A stretch of 64,000 nucleotides of DNA from Pseudomonas putida (lineage in GTDB: Bacteria > Pseudomonadota > Gammaproteobacteria > Pseudomonadales > Pseudomonadaceae). The position numbers and the translations under genes are program-made. The stretch lies in NCBI RefSeq assembly GCF_002906855.1, contig NZ_MINI01000038.1, forward strand, positions 1,550,001 through 1,614,000. Direction: 5' to 3'. The stretch's first letter is position 1. Each line of letters starts with the position of its first letter. The notes below the pieces were generated by a model. That model was given only the letters and a program-made list of their open reading frames with translations. It had not been told where the DNA came from and ran no database searches. Positions 59,545-64,000 of this stretch are shown here, one piece after another.

Positions 59545-61017
59545 TTGTCAGCTTCAAAATACAATATGCGCAGCACGGCCCTAGCCCTTGCCGTGGCAGT
59601 CGGCGTCAGCGGTTGCGCCAGCATCGAAGAGTTTTCCCATACCCATAGCCGTACGGCCAACTGCCTGCTGGGCGGCACGGTTGGGGCCCTGGCAGGGGCG
59701 GCTGCGGGGGCGCTCAGCAACAAGGGCAATGGTGCAGTTATCGGTGGTGCGGTCATTGGCGCAGCCGCCGGTTGCGGTGCGGCGCTGGCGTATAAGGACC
59801 GCATCGACCGTTTACGCAGCCTGGCCCAGGAAGAACACCTGCAACTTGACGTTGAAACCCTCAACACCCCGGCGGCCACCGCCAGTGCTGCACCACAGGA
59901 GGCGGGTTTCGTCGCCCAGGTGCAGGACGAGGGCATGTTCGCTGTCGGCAGTGCCCAACTCAGCCCCGACGGTGAGCGCCAGGTGCGCAAGTTGGCCAGC
60001 GCCTTCGGCGGCCAGCGCGATACAGCGATTCTGGTGGTTGGCCACACTGACGCCACCGGCAGCGCGAGCTTCAATCAGCAGCTTTCCGAGCGGCGGGCAC
60101 GGGCGGTGGCCAGCATCCTTGCCGAGCAGGGTATTGCACGCCAGCGCATGTACTTCCAGGGGGCAGGGGCCTCACGCCCGGTTGCGGACAACAGTGACCC
60201 GCTGCAACGTGGCAAGAACCGTCGAGTCGAGTTCGTCGAGGTCAACGACACCGCCACACTGGTCAAGCGCGTGAATGCCGAGCAGAACAATCCCAAGTAC
60301 CTGGCCCACGGCACGGCGACGGTGGCCAAGTCACCCGCTCGGCAGGCAAAGCCAGCTGGCAGCTTGCCCGCCAGGCCCAGCGCGACAGAAAAGACGGCGG
60401 CTCCCGCGGCAAGCGGGCCAGCATTGGTTGTCCGTAGCGGAACTTTGATCGATTTCGGCGGGGAGGCAGTTTCCAGCAGCCAATGGACACTGGGGCAGAC
60501 CATCACACCGAAAAGCGGTGGCTTCACACTGGTGTCCCCAGCTTATGCCAGCACCATCCCGGTGAGCAGCTGCGAGGCCGACCAGCCACGCGAAAGCGGC
60601 AAGGTGTTCAATCTCGCCAGTGGCCAGGCACTCGACAGCCATCCGACCGCCGACTATCTGCCGGGCTACAACAACCGCGTTTGGGCGCAAACGGTCAATG
60701 GTCACCTGGTGACCATTTCGCCAGTGTCGATCCTGCGTATGGATGCGGCGGTCGATCGCCAGCCGTTTATCCAGGTTGTGACTGACTACGCCAAGGGCAA
60801 TCGCAAGGCGCTGATCAAGGCCGATGCGGTAGCCAACACCTATGAAGGTGAAGTCCGCGTGCTGTACCGGGTGTTCCTCAAAGATCCGCAAGCGCCGGTG
60901 TCCTGCATGGACGTGGTATTCAGCAAGGGCAGCGCCAAGGCCACCGATGGCGCGCTGTTCTACCCCCGCCGCGACGGCGAAACCTTTACCGCCCGGTTCG
61001 TGCCGGTTCGTACCTGA
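59545..61017 (+). CDS. OmpA-family lipoprotein with glycine zipper and extra C-terminal domain
   Basis: 490 residues. A lipoprotein signal ends ALAVAVGVSGC; with the TTG at 59545 (ribosome site gggag, 6-base gap) the lipid Cys is residue 24. ATG at 59566 lacks a ribosome site and was not chosen. A Gly-zipper (GGTVGALAGAAAGALSNKG) is followed by an OmpA_C peptidoglycan-binding domain (VGHTDATGSASFNQQLSERR, GKNRRVEF) at ~120-235 and a ~190-residue C-terminal domain not recognised. First gene of a three-gene operon; likely anchored in the outer membrane and bound to murein. Confidence 0.82.
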   Translation: MSASKYNMRSTALALAVAVGVSGCASIEEFSHTHSRTANCLLGGTVGALAGAAAGALSNKGNGAVIGGAVIGAAAGCGAALAYKDRIDRLRSLAQEEHLQLDVETLNTPAATASAAPQEAGFVAQVQDEGMFAVGSAQLSPDGERQVRKLASAFGGQRDTAILVVGHTDATGSASFNQQLSERRARAVASILAEQGIARQRMYFQGAGASRPVADNSDPLQRGKNRRVEFVEVNDTATLVKRVNAEQNNPKYLAHGTATVAKSPARQAKPAGSLPARPSATEKTAAPAASGPALVVRSGTLIDFGGEAVSSSQWTLGQTITPKSGGFTLVSPAYASTIPVSSCEADQPRESGKVFNLASGQALDSHPTADYLPGYNNRVWAQTVNGHLVTISPVSILRMDAAVDRQPFIQVVTDYAKGNRKALIKADAVANTYEGEVRVLYRVFLKDPQAPVSCMDVVFSKGSAKATDGALFYPRRDGETFTARFVPVRT

Positions 61018-61031
61018 AACAGGGAAGACAC

Positions 61032-62573
61032 ATGCAAGCGTTCAGTTTCAACGAGTTGATGGCATTGGTCGTGGCCAACCGGCTGATCAGTGCCGGGGTC
61101 ATGCTGGCCCTGGTTGCGGCGATCCTGTGCGTTATGCACTGGAAACAAGTGGTGTATACCGCCATGCGTGTCTGGCACGGCCTGCCGCTGATCGGCACGG
61201 TCGCCCGCCTGGCCCGGGCCAGTACCATTGCCGACAAGCGCAAATGGCTACTGAGCGAAACCACTTTGTGCGACGCCTATTACGACTATTACCAGGATGT
61301 CGGTGAAAAGAACGCCGAGTACTACAACAAGTGCGAAGCATATCTGGACGCCATCGGTGAAAGCGATCGCCGTGAACGTCCGCTCTGGGTCCTGGTGTTG
61401 ACCTTCTTGCTTATCCTGTTCGAAGCCGTCGGTTTCGCCTATGTCCTGGTACCGTTCATCAACCAGAACCTTTCGAGCAACGACCAGACCTACCTGGGCT
61501 GGATGGCGGCGTTCTTGCTGTCGATCATCTCTGCCGGCTTCGCCGAAGCGGCAGGTCGCGCCATTCACCATAATGCCCTGGTCAGCAAGGCTCGGCACTG
61601 GTGGGAGAGCGACCCCGAGCGGGGCAGCAATGCTTTGAAGCAACTGCCGGGTATCCGCATCAAGGATACCTACAGCGATAACGGTGCCAAGGACTACAAC
61701 CGTATCCTCGCGCGCCTCAATACCAATCACACAGTCACGCCCAAGCGCGGTTGGATCATCGGTTGTGCCCTGGTCGTGTTGATCATGGCCAGTGCGGCGT
61801 TTGGCATTCGTGCCTACCAGCTCAAGAGCATCGAGACCGAGATGGTCGGCAACCCGGACATCTTTGCCCAGCAGGTCGAGGGCGAAGCCAGCCCGTTCGA
61901 GCTGCCCGATGACTCGGCGACCCTGAACCAGCAGGCCAGCGACAACACCCTGACCGACAAGATGGACGCCATCCGCAGTGCGTCGCTGATCACCTTCGTC
62001 GTGCTGTCGGTCATTTACATCGCCATCCAGGCAGTGAGCGTCTGGCTGGCCTCAATCTTCGGTTTCGCGGGTGTGGAGTCGAAGAAGGCCTGGGCGTATT
62101 CGCATGCCTTCAACAATGCTGACGAACTCGAACGCTGGATGGAAAACCAGCGCATCCGTATCAGTGCCCATGCCGACCACAAGTTGCGCAAGCTGCAGAT
62201 GAAGCTGTCGCGTCGCCCGACCACCAACCCGGACGTGGCGGTGGCCATTGACGCCTCGCAGAACCGCGACTTCAACGCCTTCGTGCGCCTGCGCCAGGAA
62301 GACAGCCATGCCCGCCAGGTGGCCACTGCCAGCCCAGCCAAGGTAGAGCCGGGCTCGCCAGCCGAAGCCGCGCCGCAGGATGTTGTCGCGGCGCCTCGGG
62401 AAGCCTTGCCCGAGATGCCTGCCGCAGCCCTGGACGCCTTGCGTAAAAAGGATCTGACGGGCTACAGCGACGAGCAGTTGCGCACCATCTGCCAGGCCAA
62501 GGGGTTTGACCTCGGTGCGGTGCTGGGACTGCGCGATGAACAGAAATTGTTGAAAGACTTCGAAGGCGTCTGA
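61032..62573 (+). CDS. Five-helix inner-membrane protein of unknown function (513 aa)
   Basis: 513 residues, predicted helices near 13-35, 117-138, 155-175, 237-258 and 320-345, with a cytosolic or periplasmic Glu/Lys-rich part between (ADKRKWLLSETTLCDAYYDY). After the last helix a ~170-residue soluble tail with a basic helix (HADHKLRKLQMKLSRR) and a final ALRKKDLTGYSDEQLRTICQ domain. It starts 14 bases after the OmpA gene. It does not resemble MotA/TolQ/ExbB in helix count or motifs. Function is not known to me. Confidence 0.8.
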   Translation: MQAFSFNELMALVVANRLISAGVMLALVAAILCVMHWKQVVYTAMRVWHGLPLIGTVARLARASTIADKRKWLLSETTLCDAYYDYYQDVGEKNAEYYNKCEAYLDAIGESDRRERPLWVLVLTFLLILFEAVGFAYVLVPFINQNLSSNDQTYLGWMAAFLLSIISAGFAEAAGRAIHHNALVSKARHWWESDPERGSNALKQLPGIRIKDTYSDNGAKDYNRILARLNTNHTVTPKRGWIIGCALVVLIMASAAFGIRAYQLKSIETEMVGNPDIFAQQVEGEASPFELPDDSATLNQQASDNTLTDKMDAIRSASLITFVVLSVIYIAIQAVSVWLASIFGFAGVESKKAWAYSHAFNNADELERWMENQRIRISAHADHKLRKLQMKLSRRPTTNPDVAVAIDASQNRDFNAFVRLRQEDSHARQVATASPAKVEPGSPAEAAPQDVVAAPREALPEMPAAALDALRKKDLTGYSDEQLRTICQAKGFDLGAVLGLRDEQKLLKDFEGV

Positions 62574-63404
62574 ATGAAGCTCAAGACCTTGTTCGCCGCA
62601 CTGTTCTGCCTGCCTGCGCTGGCCCAGGCCAGCGAGCGCAACGACGTTCCCGACTGCTATGGCCATGCCAGGATTGATGCGTTCCGCCAGGCGGGCAGCG
62701 GACGTGAGCTGACGGTGATCGTTGACCAGACCATCCCGATGCCCGAGAGCATCCAGAAAGCCGCCTGGGCCCAGGTAAACCATTTCGTCGGCCCTGGCGA
62801 CAAGCTGCGCCTGTACAGTTTCTCGGCATTCGTGCCGGGCAAGTACATGCAGCTGCGTTTCGCCGGCGAACTGAATACACCTCTGCCAGGCAATGTTCGT
62901 GATGATGTCGGTATGCAGTCGCTGCGTACTTTCGACAAATGTCTAGTGCAGCAGCAGGCGTTCTTGCACAAGAAATTCGGGCAGGTATTCGTCCAGAGCC
63001 TTCGTGAGGCGACCGAGGACATTCCGCGCAGCGAGATTTTTCATTCGCTGCGCGACATTGGTAACGACCTGGCCTCACGCCCGGCCGACGAGCGCGTGAT
63101 CCTGCTGCTGTCGGACATGCTGGAAAACAGTGACTTCGGGAGTTTCTACGCCAACAACCGAATTCGTGACCTCAACCCGGCGGCTGAGCTCAAGCGTGTT
63201 GGCGAGCGCCAGTTGTTTGCCAACCTGCAGGGGGCCCGCGTTTATGTCGCTGGCGCCGGACTGGTGACCCAGGACGTCAAGCACGCCTACCGTTCGGGCA
63301 AGACCATGGAGCAGTTGCAGCAATTCTGGAGCGGCTATTTCGCCGGCTCCAACGCCTCGCTGGCGGCATTTGGCACACCGAGCCTGAATGTCGACCTGCA
63401 GTAA
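62574..63404 (+). CDS. Exported vWA-like protein of unknown function (276 aa)
   Basis: 276 residues with a signal peptide (MKLKTLFAALFCLPALAQA). The mature part has a von Willebrand A-like pattern: RELTVIVDQTIPMPESIQKA, then LLLSDMLENSDFGSFYA (vWA Asp strand) and RVYVAGAGLVTQDVK. The first metal site D-x-x-x-S-x reads VDQTIP, so a MIDAS is incomplete. It starts immediately after the stop of the membrane protein (tga-atg). With its partners it forms an envelope operon that ends in a strong terminator. Confidence 0.78.
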   Translation: MKLKTLFAALFCLPALAQASERNDVPDCYGHARIDAFRQAGSGRELTVIVDQTIPMPESIQKAAWAQVNHFVGPGDKLRLYSFSAFVPGKYMQLRFAGELNTPLPGNVRDDVGMQSLRTFDKCLVQQQAFLHKKFGQVFVQSLREATEDIPRSEIFHSLRDIGNDLASRPADERVILLLSDMLENSDFGSFYANNRIRDLNPAAELKRVGERQLFANLQGARVYVAGAGLVTQDVKHAYRSGKTMEQLQQFWSGYFAGSNASLAAFGTPSLNVDLQ

Positions 63405-63411
63405 ACGGGCG

Positions 63412-63449
63412 AAAAAAAGGGGCGAACATGCAAATGTTCGCCCCTTTTT
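63412..63449. terminator. Bidirectional terminator
   Basis: aaaaaaaggggcgaacat-gcaa-atgttcgcccctttttc: 11-bp stem with A and T tracts; ends both the three-gene operon and the convergent prc gene. Confidence 0.92.
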
Positions 63450-63469
63450 CTTTCAGCCTGTGCTGAGCG

Positions 63470-64000
63470 TTACTTCTTGGCCATCTTGGTGCTTTCGCTC
63501 AGGTAGTCGATGAGGATGCGACCGGTCTCGGCCAGGTAGGCGTCGTCTTCCGGCTTGGTCTTGTCATCCTCTTCCGGCAGGGCGTCCTCGTCGACTTTCT
63601 TCAGCTCCTTGAGCGGCTCCTCACCCTTGGCCTTGCGACGGATGTTCTCCATCGCCAGTTGCTTGGCTTCGACGTCATCGTGGCGGGCGCGGCGCTCCTG
63701 CTCGTTGAGGCTGACGGTCTTCTCGTCCATCAACTTCTGGGTCAGGGCCAGGCGGTCACGGATGTAGGTGAACTCGGCATCCTTGGCGCTGCGTGCGTTA
63801 TGCTTGGCCTTGAGGTCAGTCAGGAACGGCTTGAACGGGTCGACTGCTGGCTTGACCACCGGGCGGATGGTGTCCCACGGCATGGCCTCAGGCAGGGCGC
63901 TTTCGCCGATTTCCTTGGTGTCGATGATCGACGGGTAGTCGATGTCCGGGAGCACGCCCTGGTGCTGGGTGCTCTGCCCGGAGACCCGGTAGAACTTGGC
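63470..64000 (-). CDS. prc: Tail-specific periplasmic protease Prc, 3' part
   Basis: Last ~176 residues, open to the right window edge. The fragment begins AKFYRVSGQSTQHQGVLPDI and continues YPSIIDTKEIGESALPEAMP and a Lys/Glu-rich helix, which is the C-terminal part of Prc after the S41 protease core; catalytic Ser/Lys lie outside the window. Prc degrades ssrA-tagged and other envelope proteins and trims PBP3 and lytic enzymes. The preceding operon is convergent across the terminator. Confidence 0.9.
   Translation of the reverse strand, partial: AKFYRVSGQSTQHQGVLPDIDYPSIIDTKEIGESALPEAMPWDTIRPVVKPAVDPFKPFLTDLKAKHNARSAKDAEFTYIRDRLALTQKLMDEKTVSLNEQERRARHDDVEAKQLAMENIRRKAKGEEPLKELKKVDEDALPEEDDKTKPEDDAYLAETGRILIDYLSESTKMAKK

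Noticed and set aside
1..64000. CRISPR arrays, insertion sequences, integrases or prophage genes
   Set aside because: None found: no regular spacer-repeat series, no transposase or integrase motif, no att-type repeat at the tRNA genes.

Overview
The window reads as ordinary chromosome of a Pseudomonas putida-group bacterium. The DNA is GC-rich, and REP elements built on a 'cttcgcggg...aagcccgctcctacagg' core sit between genes. The gene content fits: RelA, MazG, Hda, a late cobalamin operon with BluB, a fused NasA reductase with NirBD, an MxtR-type symporter/sensor kinase, RdgC and Prc. No prophage, insertion sequence, CRISPR array or integrative element was seen.

Layout. 1-9.2 kb: relA 3' end, mazG, a DUF2058 gene, a small gene, a minus-strand purM-purN-DUF3108 operon, then DUF2066, an AI-2E-family permease and hda. 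9.3-11.3 kb: two related NlpC/P60 lipoprotein hydrolases and an unknown gene. 11.5-20.6 kb: a cobalamin riboswitch followed by ten tightly coupled genes, cobO-cobB-bluB-cobD-cobC-cobQ-cobP-cobT-alpha-ribazole phosphatase-cobS, which build and attach the lower ligand of B12. 20.7-28.1 kb: a secreted GH5 hydrolase, a MarR/MFS module with a 40-residue membrane peptide, a periplasmic peroxidase, DUF2798, a LysR regulator, a FadL-type porin and two conserved hypotheticals. 28.1-29.05 kb is gene-less, with A-rich tracts and DnaA-box-like sites. 29-31 kb: a Sel1-like gene and rmuC. 31-34.4 kb: a symporter-kinase-receiver hybrid. 34.5-38.8 kb: an MFS gene facing a GntR-MFS-amidohydrolase unit. 38.9-45.4 kb: a chemoreceptor, an LplT-PlsC fusion, a guanidinium exporter under a guanidine-II riboswitch, a BASS transporter and rdgC. 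45.5-46.2 kb: a tandem duplication of a tRNA-Val/tRNA-Asp unit. 46.2-54.5 kb: map and the assimilatory nitrate/nitrite reductase genes. 54.5-59.3 kb: a PcaQ-like regulator, an FKBP lipoprotein, a DUF1232 gene, an XRE-like gene pair and an EAL gene that ends inside a REP. 59.5-64 kb: an uncharacterised three-gene envelope operon and the 3' end of prc.

The clearest regulatory results are RNA elements. Two ANTAR-type antiterminator leaders (paired hexaloop hairpins overlapping an intrinsic terminator) precede nasA and nirB. A guanidine-II riboswitch with two ACGR tetraloops precedes sugE/gdx, and a cobalamin riboswitch precedes cobO. The best candidates for undescribed biology are the OmpA-lipoprotein/five-TM/vWA-like operon at the right end, the 40-residue peptide coupled to the MFS gene, and the orphan GntR-MFS-amidohydrolase catabolic unit. 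All functional calls come from reading the sequence and remembered family features; no database search was run.
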